DNA of 64,000 nt from Tateyamaria sp947503385 (lineage in GTDB: Bacteria > Pseudomonadota > Alphaproteobacteria > Rhodobacterales > Rhodobacteraceae). The DNA is taken from assembly GCF_051195235.1 (NCBI RefSeq), contig NZ_JBNFZM010000004.1, positions 248,001 through 312,000 of the forward strand, given 5' to 3'. How positions within the stretch are numbered: position 1 is the first letter of the stretch; each line of letters begins with the position of its first letter. Both the position numbers and the translations under genes were made by a program. The notes under the pieces were generated by a model, which was given only the letters and a program-made list of their open reading frames with translations, made no database searches and had not been told where the DNA came from. Positions 34,295 to 43,063 of this stretch are shown here, piece by piece.

Positions 34295-35085
34295 ACGGCA
34301 ACGCGGAACGCTGGTCTGATCTGGGCACTCGCCTTGGGTCCGGCGCCGCGATGGTCGCCATTGGCATCGCGGGCATCTGGTTTGGTGGACACGTGTTTCA
34401 CGGGCTTGTCGCGGTGATCTGCGGGCTGATGGTTTGGGAGCTTGTGCGGATGCTGTCGCCGGATCAGCCGTCGCTGGCGCTGCAATTGGGCGGTGTGTCG
34501 GCATTCGCCGTGCTGCTGGCCACCTATCTGCCGCCGCTCTATGCGGTGCCGCTGCTGGCGGCTGCGGTTTTGGTGGGGCTGGGCCGAGTCAAACGATATG
34601 CGCCTGTTTACCTTGTGTTTTCCGGCCTTCTGTTGCTGGCAGGCTGGGGCATGGCACATGTGCGCGACGATCTGGGGTTTGGCTGGATGGTGTGGCTTGT
34701 TCTGGTCGTTGTTGTCACGGATGTGGCGGGCTATTTCGCGGGCCGCATGATCGGCGGGCCGAAATTCTGGCCTGCGGTCAGTCCCAAGAAAACATGGGCG
34801 GGCACCTCTGCCGGTTGGGTCGCGGCGGCGTTGGTCGGGCTTGGCTTTGGGATTGGGTCCGGCGCGTTGGGTGCCTTGGTTCTGGCCTCTGTTTTGCTGA
34901 GTTTTGCATCGCAACTGGGCGACATCGCGGAAAGCGCGATCAAGCGCAAGGTCGGGGTCAAGGACAGTTCGACCCTGATCCCCGGCCATGGTGGCCTGCT
35001 GGACCGGTTTGACGGAATGCTGGGGGCCGCACTGGCGCTTCTCGTGCTTGAAGTGGCCTTTGGATTTCCGTGGAGCGTGCTGTGA
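34291..35085 (+). CDS. cdsA: Phosphatidate cytidylyltransferase
   Basis: 264 residues from a GTG that overlaps the uppS stop (GTGA). It makes CDP-diacylglycerol from phosphatidate and CTP in the inner membrane. About seven hydrophobic segments precede the CDP-alcohol signature region KRKVGVKDSSTLIPGHGG, followed by LLDRFDGML. SPKKTWAGTSAGW is the upstream conserved loop. The stop overlaps the dxr start in the same GTGA manner. Confidence 0.94.
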   Translation: MNGNAERWSDLGTRLGSGAAMVAIGIAGIWFGGHVFHGLVAVICGLMVWELVRMLSPDQPSLALQLGGVSAFAVLLATYLPPLYAVPLLAAAVLVGLGRVKRYAPVYLVFSGLLLLAGWGMAHVRDDLGFGWMVWLVLVVVVTDVAGYFAGRMIGGPKFWPAVSPKKTWAGTSAGWVAAALVGLGFGIGSGALGALVLASVLLSFASQLGDIAESAIKRKVGVKDSSTLIPGHGGLLDRFDGMLGAALALLVLEVAFGFPWSVL

Positions 35086-36245
35086 CGCGGCGTGTGTCGA
35101 TCTTTGGCGCGACCGGGTCTATCGGGCAGAATACCATTGATCTGATTTCGCGCGATCCGGATGCCTATGACGTTGTGGCCCTCACTGGCGCACGCAATAT
35201 CGCGCAACTGGCACAGGACGCGATCCGCCTGAATGCTGATTTGGCCGTGACCGCCGATGACAGCCTGCTGGAGCCGCTGCGCGATGCGCTTGCCGGATCA
35301 GGGGTCGCGGCGGCGGCAGGGCAGGCGGCGTTGATCGAAGCTGCTGCACGGCCTGCCGATTGGGTCATGTCCGCCATCGTGGGCGCGGCGGGGCTTGAGC
35401 CGGGCCTGACCGCACTGCAACAGGGGGCAACGCTGGCGCTGGCAAACAAGGAATCGCTGGTGTGCGCCGGTGCCCTGATCCTTGAGACGGCTGCCAAACA
35501 CGATGCGCGTCTATTGCCGGTGGACAGTGAGCATTCCGCAGTCTTTCAAGCGCTCGTGGGCGAGGACATGAACGCGGTGGAGCGGGTGATAATCACTGCC
35601 TCAGGCGGGGCATTCCGGGACTGGCCGCTTGAGGATCTGGCCAATGCCACGCTGGCGCAGGCCTCGGCCCATCCGAACTGGGATATGGGCCAGCGGATCA
35701 CCATCGACAGCGCCTCAATGTTTAACAAGGCGCTGGAACTGATTGAAACACGGGAATATTTCGGTGTCGCACCCAGCAAGATCGAGGTGTTAGTACATCC
35801 CGAATCCATGGTGCACGCTTTGGTCGGCTTTCACGATGGCGCGTTGATGGCCCATGTGGGGCCGCCCGATATGCGCCACGCGATCGGATATGCGCTGACT
35901 TGGCCTGACCGGACTAACCTGCCCGTAGACCGCCTTGATCTGGCGCAGATCGGGGCATTGACGTTCCGTGCGCCCGACGATGCCCGCTGGCCCGCCTTGC
36001 GGCTGGCGCGCGAAGTCATGGACCGGCGCGGGCTTGCGGGGGCCGTGTTCAACGCAGCCAAGGAAACGGCGCTGGATGGGTTTATCGCGGGCGCGCTGCG
36101 CTTTCCGCAGATGGCAGAAGTGGTCGAAGAGGTGCTCAACACCTTTGATCCTGACCTTATTGATGCCGCAATGACCCTTGATAATGTGCGCCAAGCGGAC
36201 CAAATGGCACGGCACGCAGCAGAGCAGATAATCAGGCAACAGTAA
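35082..36245 (+). CDS. dxr: 1-deoxy-D-xylulose 5-phosphate reductoisomerase
   Basis: 387 residues from the GTG at 35082 (overlap with cdsA); a GTG four codons earlier would add only ERAV. It converts DXP to MEP with NADPH, the committed step of the non-mevalonate isoprenoid pathway, and so supplies uppS. Motifs are VSIFGATGSIGQNT (NADPH), ALANKESLV, PVDSEHSAVFQ (metal ligands), SASGGAFRDWP-type loop written here as TASGGAF, and MFNKALELIE. Length is normal. Confidence 0.96.
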   Translation: MTRRVSIFGATGSIGQNTIDLISRDPDAYDVVALTGARNIAQLAQDAIRLNADLAVTADDSLLEPLRDALAGSGVAAAAGQAALIEAAARPADWVMSAIVGAAGLEPGLTALQQGATLALANKESLVCAGALILETAAKHDARLLPVDSEHSAVFQALVGEDMNAVERVIITASGGAFRDWPLEDLANATLAQASAHPNWDMGQRITIDSASMFNKALELIETREYFGVAPSKIEVLVHPESMVHALVGFHDGALMAHVGPPDMRHAIGYALTWPDRTNLPVDRLDLAQIGALTFRAPDDARWPALRLAREVMDRRGLAGAVFNAAKETALDGFIAGALRFPQMAEVVEEVLNTFDPDLIDAAMTLDNVRQADQMARHAAEQIIRQQ

Positions 36246-36255
36246 GGGTGAACCT

Positions 36256-37605
36256 TTGGACATAGCGGCGCTTCTCTCGGGCTTTGGCGGCCTGACCTGG
36301 ACGATTGTGGCCTTTATCGTTGCCCTCAGTGTTATCGTGGCGATCCATGAATACGGCCACTACATCGTAGGCCGTTGGTCCGGCATCCATGCGGATGTGT
36401 TTTCCATTGGGTTTGGCCCGGTGTTGTGGAGCCGCCATGACAAGCGCGGCACCAAATGGCAGATCGCGGCCCTTCCCTTTGGCGGCTATGTAAAATTTGC
36501 CGGTGACGCGAATGCCGCATCGGGCAAAGACGCGGACGCCATGCAAGCCGCCGCCGCCGATCCAAACGCGCTGCGCCGCACCATGCACGGCGCGCCGCTC
36601 TGGGCCCGTGCGGCCACGGTTGCAGCCGGCCCGGTGTTCAACTTTGTTCTATCCATCATTGTCTTTGCGTCCGTCGGGTATTCCACGGGCGTTCCGCGCG
36701 ACCCGCTCACCGTGGGTGAGCTGCGCCCGTTGCCTGCCGAAGTGCAGGAGCTACAGGCTGGCGACGTCGTGCTTGAGATCAACGGCGCCCCGGTGCCCAG
36801 CATCGAAGACGGCGCATACGCAGCATTCATGCAAAATCTGCCACAGGCACCCATCCTCGATTACACGGTCGAACGCGGGGGAGAGCGTATGGTGGTTCAA
36901 GCGCCGTATTTGCGGCCACCTCTGGTCAATTCCGTCACCCCGCAAAGCGCGGCAATCTCGGCAGGCCTGGAGCGCGGGGACGTCATCACGTCAATCGACG
37001 GCACGCCGATTTTTGCGTTCAACCAGTTGAAAACGGCGGTGGAAAGCTCGGATGGTGCCGGGTTGACCCTCGGGGTCTGGCGTGATGGCAAAATGCTGGA
37101 AAAGGTCCTGACACCGAAACGCACCGATGAGCCGCAGGCTGACGGCGGCTTTGCCACCGTGTGGCGGATCGGTATTGCCAGCGGCAACGCGTTTGAGAGA
37201 GCAACCGAAGCGCCGGGACTGGGACAAGCGGTCGTCGGCGGCGTGAACCAGACATGGTCCATCATTACCGGCTCAATCTCTGGCCTTGGCCATATGATCA
37301 CCGGGGCAATCAGCACCTGTAATTTGTCGGGGCCTATCGGAATCGCGCAGGTGTCGGGCACCATGGCCAGCCAAGGGGCGGTCAGCTTTATCTGGTTCAT
37401 TGCCGTGCTGTCCACGGCGGTTGGATTGTTGAACCTGTTTCCGATCCCCGCGCTTGATGGCGGTCATCTCGTGTTTTACGCCTATGAGGCGGTCACGGGC
37501 CGTCCACCCAGCGATGGGGCCTTGCGCATTCTGATGGCGGCCGGGCTTGCGATTGTGCTGTCGCTGATGGTTTTTGCGCTTGGCAACGACCTCTTCTGTC
37601 CCTGA
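36256..37605 (+). CDS. rseP: Site-2 intramembrane zinc protease RseP
   Basis: 449 residues from a TTG at 36256 with AAGGGTGA upstream. It is a site-2 protease that cleaves membrane-embedded anti-sigma factors or signal-peptide remnants. The zinc motif HEYGH is at residues 31-35 in the first helix and the second conserved motif LDGGH at about 400-404. PDZ region(s) lie between (GDVVLEINGAPV; GLERGDVITSIDGTP). Two PDZ-like segments are visible. It follows dxr by 10 bp and precedes the small ORF and bamA, an order common in alphaproteobacteria. Confidence 0.94.
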   Translation: MDIAALLSGFGGLTWTIVAFIVALSVIVAIHEYGHYIVGRWSGIHADVFSIGFGPVLWSRHDKRGTKWQIAALPFGGYVKFAGDANAASGKDADAMQAAAADPNALRRTMHGAPLWARAATVAAGPVFNFVLSIIVFASVGYSTGVPRDPLTVGELRPLPAEVQELQAGDVVLEINGAPVPSIEDGAYAAFMQNLPQAPILDYTVERGGERMVVQAPYLRPPLVNSVTPQSAAISAGLERGDVITSIDGTPIFAFNQLKTAVESSDGAGLTLGVWRDGKMLEKVLTPKRTDEPQADGGFATVWRIGIASGNAFERATEAPGLGQAVVGGVNQTWSIITGSISGLGHMITGAISTCNLSGPIGIAQVSGTMASQGAVSFIWFIAVLSTAVGLLNLFPIPALDGGHLVFYAYEAVTGRPPSDGALRILMAAGLAIVLSLMVFALGNDLFCP

Positions 37606-37688
37606 GCCGCGCCACAATACTGCCACATTTGTTCCAAGTTGCTGCCGGAATCAGTCGCTAGTGTGATTATCAGCCAAAGGATGAGCAC

Positions 37689-37814
37689 ATGCAGACCCTT
37701 CACAGTGGATATCGCGGCCTGAGCCTGTTAATGATGCTGAACGCCGACCGCGTTCTTTATGCTGTCACGCTTGCGGCGGCTTTGGGCGCTGGCGCGTGGC
37801 TTGGCAGCCTGTAG
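37689..37814 (+). CDS. 41-residue small membrane protein
   Basis: ATG at 37689 with AAAGGA seven bases upstream. The product starts MQTLHSGYRGLSLLMMLNAD and ends in one hydrophobic helix (VLYAVTLAAALGAGAWLGSL). The good ribosome site, the Tyr-Arg-Gly-Leu motif before the helix and the compact spacing between rseP and bamA argue for a real gene. I recall similar short proteins in other Rhodobacteraceae but cannot confirm this. Function unknown. Confidence 0.65.
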   Translation: MQTLHSGYRGLSLLMMLNADRVLYAVTLAAALGAGAWLGSL

Positions 37815-37870
37815 ACGCGACCACGGGCACCGTTTCCTCAATCAATACAATCCATGAACGTTCTGGGGTT

Positions 37871-37899
37871 TTGACAAGCCTCGGCAATCCCGATACTCA
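37871..37899 (+). promoter_or_regulatory. Predicted sigma70-type promoter for bamA
   Basis: A perfect -35 TTGACA (37871-37876), 17-nt spacer and a weak -10 TACTCA (37894-37899), ending 36 bp before the bamA ATG. A dyad TCACT/AGTGA (37897-37910) overlaps the -10 and could bind a regulator. Confidence 0.45.
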
Positions 37900-37935
37900 C
37901 TTCTCAGTGAATGTCTGAACACGTGGGAATACACC

Positions 37936-40287
37936 ATGGGACTGGGGTTGAGGGGCGCGGGCCCACAGGTGCTGTCACACCTGATCCGCGCGCAGAGCAT
38001 TATTAGATTTTTCGTTTTTGTTTCAGCGATTTGGCTGAGCGTCGGCGCAAGCGTCGAGGCGCAAACATTTCGGTTTGGATCAATCCAGATCGAAGGCAAC
38101 ACGCGGATCGGCGATGCAGCCATTCTGCAACAAGCCGGAATCGCCACCGGACAGACGTTGTCAGCCGGTCAGGTGAACGATGTCGTGCAGAACCTGCAGA
38201 ACAGCGGCCTGTTTGAAACCGTTTCGGTTGAGCCGCGCGGCAACACGCTGCTGATTACGGTTGTCGAACTGCCGACGGTCAACCGCATCGCGTTTGAGGG
38301 CAACCGGCGCGTGGACGACGACGCGCTTGGTGCAATTGTCCAACTACAGGAGCGCCGTGTGTTCAACCCGGCGCAGGCCGAACGTGACGCGGCAGCAATT
38401 TCCGAAGCCTATGTACAACAAGGCCGTGTGGCGGCCCGTGTCACGCCGCGCATCATCCGGCGCAACGACAACCGCGTCGACGTGATCTACGAAGTCTTCG
38501 AAGGCGGCGTGATCGAGATTGAGCGGATCACCTTTGTCGGCAACCGCAACTACTCCGACCGGCGCCTGCGTCGCATCTTGGAGACCAAGCAAGCAGGCGT
38601 GTTTCGCACCCTGATCCGTAGCGACACATTGGTCGAAGACCGGATCGCGTTCGACGAACAGCTTTTGCGGGATTTCTACAGCTCGCGGGGCTATGTCGAT
38701 TTCCGGGTTCTCGGGTCGAATGCCGAACTGACCGAAGAGCGCGATGGCTTCTTCCTCGTCTTCAATATCGAAGAGGGGCAGCAGTTCAGCTTTGGCGAAA
38801 TCACGGTGAGCAGCGAACGGGCAGACGTCGATCCTGACGCATATACCGACGTGCTCAAACTGCGACCGGGTGCAACCTATTCGCCGACGCTGGTCGAAGC
38901 AGAGCTGAGCCGGTTGGAGCGCAAAGGCCAGCGAGAAGGTATCAATTTTCTGCGTGTCGAACCGCGCGTCAGCCGCAACGACCGCGACCTGACGCTGGAC
39001 GTCGAATTTGTGCTGACCCGCGGTCCGCGTGTGTTCGTCGAGCGCATCGATATCGAAGGCAACACAACGACATTGGATCAGGTGATCCGCCGTCAATTCC
39101 GCATCGCCGAAGGTGACCCGTTCAATCCGCGCGAAATCCGCGATGCGGCCGAACGGATCAGGGCGCTGGGGTATTTCTCCAATTCAGATGTGAACGCGCG
39201 CGAAGGGTCGTCCTCGGATCAAGTGGTGATTGATGTCGATGTCGAAGAGCAGCCCACAGGCGCACTGAATTTCGGCGCAACCTTTTCCAACAATGACGGA
39301 TTTGGCGTGGCTGTCGGTTTCACGGAACGCAATTTCCTTGGCCGGGGCCAGACCCTTGGGCTGACGTTGTCGACAGCCGAAGAATCCGAGCGGTATGGCA
39401 TTAGCTTTGTAGAACCCTCGCTGTTGGGTCGTGATGTCGCCTTGGGGATCGATCTGCAATACAGCGAAGCGGACAGCAGCTTTGCGAACTATGACAGCTC
39501 CACATTTCGGTTTTCGCCAAGCCTGACCTTCCGGACCGGTGAAAACAGCACGCTGTCTCTGCGCTACACGGGGCGTCAGGACGAGCTTTTGCAACGTGAC
39601 AGCATCGTGCCCGGCAATGTCGTGCTGACGGAGATTGCAGCAGGGCAGCAGTTCTCGTCTTCGATCGGATACACGTATCGGTACGACACACGCAGTGGTG
39701 GACTCGACCCGAATGCCGGCGTTTTACTTGAGTTTAGTCAGGACTTTTCCGGCATCGGCGGCGATTCCGAATACATACGCACTGTGGGCAAGATCATTGG
39801 TCAGCGTCGCGTGTTCAACGAAGAAGTCACATTGCGCGCGACCCTCGAAGGTGGATTGCTCGCTTGGTCTTCGGGCACGAACCGGACCATTGACCGCTTT
39901 TTTGTTGGCCCGCAAATCCTGCGCGGCTTTGAACCCGGCGGCATCGGTCCACGCGATCTGTCCAGCCCGGGCGATCCTGATCCGTTGGGCGGCAACATTT
40001 ACGTGGCGGCACGGTTCGACATGGAATTCCCGCTGGGTCTGCCCGAGGAAATCGGGCTGCGCGGCGGCCTGTTCTACGACATTGGCAACCTGTACAATCT
40101 CGACGATGTCGACCTGTCAGGTGGCAACGTTGTCGGACAGGACGGTTCTTTCCGGCATGTCATCGGGTTCTCGCTGTTCTGGGACACGGCCATTGGCCCG
40201 CTCCGGTTCAACTTCTCGAATGCTCTCAAGAAAGAGGATTTCGACGAAGAGCAGACCTTTGACCTGACCTTGTCTACTCAGTTCTAA
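37936..40287 (+). CDS. bamA: Outer membrane protein assembly factor BamA
   Basis: 783 residues. A signal sequence is cut near SVEAQTF, then five POTRA domains (about 43-440, e.g. IQIEGNTRIGD, IAFEGNRRVDD, ITFVGNRNYSD, IDIEGNTTTLD), and a 16-stranded beta-barrel ending in Phe (LSTQF), the outer-membrane signature. ILRGFEPGGIGPRD contains the RGF motif of the lock loop. It folds and inserts beta-barrel proteins into the outer membrane. The N-terminal extension before the signal helix is about 20 residues, so a later start is possible. It is followed after 3 bp by skp. Confidence 0.96.
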   Translation: MGLGLRGAGPQVLSHLIRAQSIIRFFVFVSAIWLSVGASVEAQTFRFGSIQIEGNTRIGDAAILQQAGIATGQTLSAGQVNDVVQNLQNSGLFETVSVEPRGNTLLITVVELPTVNRIAFEGNRRVDDDALGAIVQLQERRVFNPAQAERDAAAISEAYVQQGRVAARVTPRIIRRNDNRVDVIYEVFEGGVIEIERITFVGNRNYSDRRLRRILETKQAGVFRTLIRSDTLVEDRIAFDEQLLRDFYSSRGYVDFRVLGSNAELTEERDGFFLVFNIEEGQQFSFGEITVSSERADVDPDAYTDVLKLRPGATYSPTLVEAELSRLERKGQREGINFLRVEPRVSRNDRDLTLDVEFVLTRGPRVFVERIDIEGNTTTLDQVIRRQFRIAEGDPFNPREIRDAAERIRALGYFSNSDVNAREGSSSDQVVIDVDVEEQPTGALNFGATFSNNDGFGVAVGFTERNFLGRGQTLGLTLSTAEESERYGISFVEPSLLGRDVALGIDLQYSEADSSFANYDSSTFRFSPSLTFRTGENSTLSLRYTGRQDELLQRDSIVPGNVVLTEIAAGQQFSSSIGYTYRYDTRSGGLDPNAGVLLEFSQDFSGIGGDSEYIRTVGKIIGQRRVFNEEVTLRATLEGGLLAWSSGTNRTIDRFFVGPQILRGFEPGGIGPRDLSSPGDPDPLGGNIYVAARFDMEFPLGLPEEIGLRGGLFYDIGNLYNLDDVDLSGGNVVGQDGSFRHVIGFSLFWDTAIGPLRFNFSNALKKEDFDEEQTFDLTLSTQF

Positions 40288-40290
40288 CCC

Positions 40291-40833
40291 ATGTTCCGGC
40301 GCTATCTTGTCGCGCTGGTCTTGATCATCGGGCTTGCACCCTTTGCCAGCGCGCAGGTGGTGCAAAGCCCGATCCTTACCATCGACAGTGAGCGGCTGTA
40401 TCGCGACAGCGATTTCGGCCAACGGGTCCTGCGCGAAATAGAAGAACGTACACAAGCGCTGACCAATGAAAACATCGCGTTGGAAGCCGAGCTCGAAGCC
40501 GAAGAGAAAGCGCTGACAGAACAGCGCGACACCCTGACTCCAGAGGAATTTCGCGCGCTGGCCGACGCGTTCGATGCGCGGGTGCAGGCGATCCGCCGCG
40601 ACCGCGAGGCGCGCAACAAGGAAAACCTTGCCCTGCTGGATGACAATCAGGCGCGTTTTCTGCGTGCGGCCCTGCCGGTGCTGGAAGCGATCATGCGCGA
40701 TGTGGGCGCTGCCGTCGTGCTTGAGGTGCGCAGCGTTTTTGTCAGCTCGAACGCAATCGACATCACCGACCGCGCCATAGCCGAGATCAACGCGGCTGTC
40801 GGCGACGGCACCACGCCGGTTCCCAACGACTGA
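40291..40833 (+). CDS. OmpH/Skp-family periplasmic chaperone
   Basis: 180 residues with signal peptide MFRRYLVALVLIIGLAPFASA. The mature part opens with SPILTIDSERLYRDSDFG, then a long charged coiled-coil (about 50-115; EEKALTEQRDTLTPEEF), as in Skp trimers that shield unfolded outer-membrane proteins. It is fewer than 5 bp after bamA, matching its role as a BamA feeder. The strict lpxD gene often found next in other proteobacteria is absent here. Confidence 0.88.
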   Translation: MFRRYLVALVLIIGLAPFASAQVVQSPILTIDSERLYRDSDFGQRVLREIEERTQALTNENIALEAELEAEEKALTEQRDTLTPEEFRALADAFDARVQAIRRDREARNKENLALLDDNQARFLRAALPVLEAIMRDVGAAVVLEVRSVFVSSNAIDITDRAIAEINAAVGDGTTPVPND

Positions 40834-40911
40834 CACCCCCGCGCTTGCGGCGCGCCGCCCCCCTTGCTAGGCAGGAGGGAACCAGAACAAACGCAACGAG
40901 GTTTGTGCGCC

Positions 40912-41379
40912 GTGTCGTCAGAGCAGCAGTTGAAAACAGCAGATATTGACTTGATCCAGCGGCTGATTCCGCACCGTTATCCGTTCCTTTTGATCGACAA
41001 GGTTGTCGATATTGACGGCTTCCAATCCGCGACGGGCATCAAGAACGTCACCATGAACGAACCGCATTTTCAGGGTCACTTTCCTGGAAAGCCGATCATG
41101 CCGGGTGTGACAATTGTCGAGGCGATGGCACAGACCGCCGCCGTGATGGTGGGCACCGAACTGGGCATGGAAGACCAGAACATGCTTGTCTATTTCATGG
41201 CAATCGACAAATGCAAATTCCGCCGGATGGTGGTGCCCGGCGATCAGCTCGCGCTCAAGCTGCGCACGACGCGGGGCAAACCCGGTGGCAAGGTGTGGAA
41301 GTTTTCGGGAACCGCCGAGGTGGATGGCGACATGGCCTGTGAGGCCGAATTCACCGCCATGATGGACCTGCCAAGCTGA
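40912..41379 (+). CDS. fabZ: 3-hydroxyacyl-[ACP] dehydratase FabZ
   Basis: 155 residues from the GTG at 40912 (MSSEQQLKTADIDLIQ), the usual family length; the frame is open further upstream, giving a non-homologous extension. It dehydrates beta-hydroxyacyl-ACP in fatty-acid elongation. The catalytic His lies in GHFPGKPIMPGV and the Glu in EAMAQTAA. It competes with LpxA for hydroxyacyl-ACP, which explains its place in the lipid A cluster. Its stop shares one base with the lpxA start. Confidence 0.95.
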   Translation: MSSEQQLKTADIDLIQRLIPHRYPFLLIDKVVDIDGFQSATGIKNVTMNEPHFQGHFPGKPIMPGVTIVEAMAQTAAVMVGTELGMEDQNMLVYFMAIDKCKFRRMVVPGDQLALKLRTTRGKPGGKVWKFSGTAEVDGDMACEAEFTAMMDLPS

Positions 41380-42161
41380 TGGCCGGGATACACCCGTCTG
41401 CGGTGATTGAACCGGGCGCACAGATCGATGCCAGCGCCACGGTTGGTCCGTTTTGTGTGGTGGGGGCCGATGCGGTCATCGGGCCTGACGTCACGTTGAA
41501 ATCCCATGTGGTCGTCACCGGCCAGACCACGATTGGCCAAGGCACCACCGTCTTTCCGTTCGCGGTAATCGGCGAGGTGCCGCAGGACCTGAAATTCAAG
41601 GGCGAACAGAGCCGCCTTGAGATCGGGGCGCGCAACCGCATCCGCGAGCATGTGACGATGAACTGCGGCACCGAAGGGGGCGGCGGTGTGACCCGCATCG
41701 GCGATGATGGGCTGTTCATGGCCGGATGCCATATCGCTCATGACGCGCTGATCGGTGACCGGGTGATTGTGGTGAATTCCGCCGCCATTGCGGGGCACTG
41801 CGTGCTTGAGGACGATGTGATCATCGGTGGTTTGTCCGGGGTGCACCAATTCGTGCGGGTGGGCCGTGGTGCCATCATCGGTGCCGTGACGATGGTGACG
41901 AATGATGTGATCCCCTACGGTCTGGTGCAGGCGCCGCGTGGCGAGTTGGACGGTCTGAACCTCGTCGGGCTAAAGCGGCGTGGCGTGGCCCGGTCCGACA
42001 TCACGGCGCTGCGCGCCGCATTCCAGATGCTGGCGCAAGGGGAGGGAACGTTCCACTCTCGTGCTGAACGTCTGGGGGCGGAAACGGACAGTGAATACGT
42101 GCGCGAAATCGTCGATTTCGTCATGGGCGAAAGCGACCGGCATTTCCTGACACCCCGATGA
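41379..42161 (+). CDS. lpxA: UDP-N-acetylglucosamine acyltransferase
   Basis: 260 residues. The first enzyme of lipid A synthesis moves a 3-hydroxyacyl chain from ACP to UDP-GlcNAc. The left-handed beta-helix is visible as hexapeptide repeats (VIEPGAQIDASATVG, VIGPDVTL, TIGQGTTVFPFAVIG), with the catalytic-type His in GCHIAHDALIG. A helical C-terminal domain follows. It is overlapped by fabZ (1 bp) and lpxI (4 bp). Confidence 0.96.
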   Translation: MAGIHPSAVIEPGAQIDASATVGPFCVVGADAVIGPDVTLKSHVVVTGQTTIGQGTTVFPFAVIGEVPQDLKFKGEQSRLEIGARNRIREHVTMNCGTEGGGGVTRIGDDGLFMAGCHIAHDALIGDRVIVVNSAAIAGHCVLEDDVIIGGLSGVHQFVRVGRGAIIGAVTMVTNDVIPYGLVQAPRGELDGLNLVGLKRRGVARSDITALRAAFQMLAQGEGTFHSRAERLGAETDSEYVREIVDFVMGESDRHFLTPR

Positions 42162-43063
42162 GCCTTGCCCTGATCACCGGCCGGGGCGCGCTGCCCGCTG
42201 CCGTGGCTGCGGCACAAGACACGCGCCCGTTGATCTGTACGCTCGACGGGCACCTGCCTGACGGTCTGACGCCTGATCTGAGTTTTCGCATCGAAAAACT
42301 GGGCGGTCTTCTGCGCGAATTGGGCAAGCGTGGTGTGACCGAGGTGTGTTTTTGCGGGGCAATCGACCGCCCCAACATCTCGCTGACCCGTCTGGATGCG
42401 CGTACTGTGCCGCTGTTGCCCGCGTTGTCCAAGGCCGTGGGCGGGGGTGAGGACAGCGCCTTGCGCACTGTGCTGGGCATTTTTCAGGACAAGGGCTTTG
42501 CTGTGCGCGGCGCGCATGATCTGGCCCCGGGGCTGCTGCCGCCGTCGGGCGTCCTGACGCTGGCACAGCCCCTTGAGACGACCGAGCGTGACCTTTCTAT
42601 TGCCGAGGGCGTCCACCGGGAACAGGGGCGCAAGGACGAGGGGCAATCCTGTGTTATCCGCGACGGTGTGGTCATCGCGACCGAAGACCGAAGGGGCACG
42701 GATGCTATGCTGGCGGATCTCGTCTCCGGTCCGGCTGCGCCACCGCAGCCTCTGGGGGATGATGATCCGTTTGGCATGACGCTGGACATGGTGGGTGGAA
42801 TGCTCGACGGGGCGGCGGATTGGTTGTCCGGCCCCGTGGCCGAGGCACGTGCCAAGGGGCATGGCGGTGTGTTCTTCAAAGCGCCCAAGCCGGGGCAGGA
42901 CATGCGTGTTGATCTGCCGACGATTGGTCCGGGGACGGCGGAGCGTGCGATTGCGGCCAAGCTGGACGGGATCGTTCTGGCCAAGGGCGGCGTGATGGTG
43001 TTGGACCGGGACCGTGTTATCGACATGCTGGACGACAAAGGGTTGTTTCTGTGGGTGCGCTAA
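42158..43063 (+). CDS. lpxI: UDP-2,3-diacylglucosamine pyrophosphatase LpxI (DUF1009)
   Basis: 301 residues. It hydrolyses UDP-2,3-diacylglucosamine to lipid X, the step done by LpxH in many gammaproteobacteria. Visible DUF1009 features are LALITGRGALP at the start, AIDRPNISLTRLD, VTEDRRGTDAML-type segment read here as ATEDRRGTDAMLADL, and GVFFKAPKPGQDMRVDLPTIG. Position between lpxA and lpxB is the alphaproteobacterial pattern. It starts in ATGA overlap with lpxA and its last codons overlap lpxB by 13 bp. Confidence 0.93.
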   Translation: MSLALITGRGALPAAVAAAQDTRPLICTLDGHLPDGLTPDLSFRIEKLGGLLRELGKRGVTEVCFCGAIDRPNISLTRLDARTVPLLPALSKAVGGGEDSALRTVLGIFQDKGFAVRGAHDLAPGLLPPSGVLTLAQPLETTERDLSIAEGVHREQGRKDEGQSCVIRDGVVIATEDRRGTDAMLADLVSGPAAPPQPLGDDDPFGMTLDMVGGMLDGAADWLSGPVAEARAKGHGGVFFKAPKPGQDMRVDLPTIGPGTAERAIAAKLDGIVLAKGGVMVLDRDRVIDMLDDKGLFLWVR

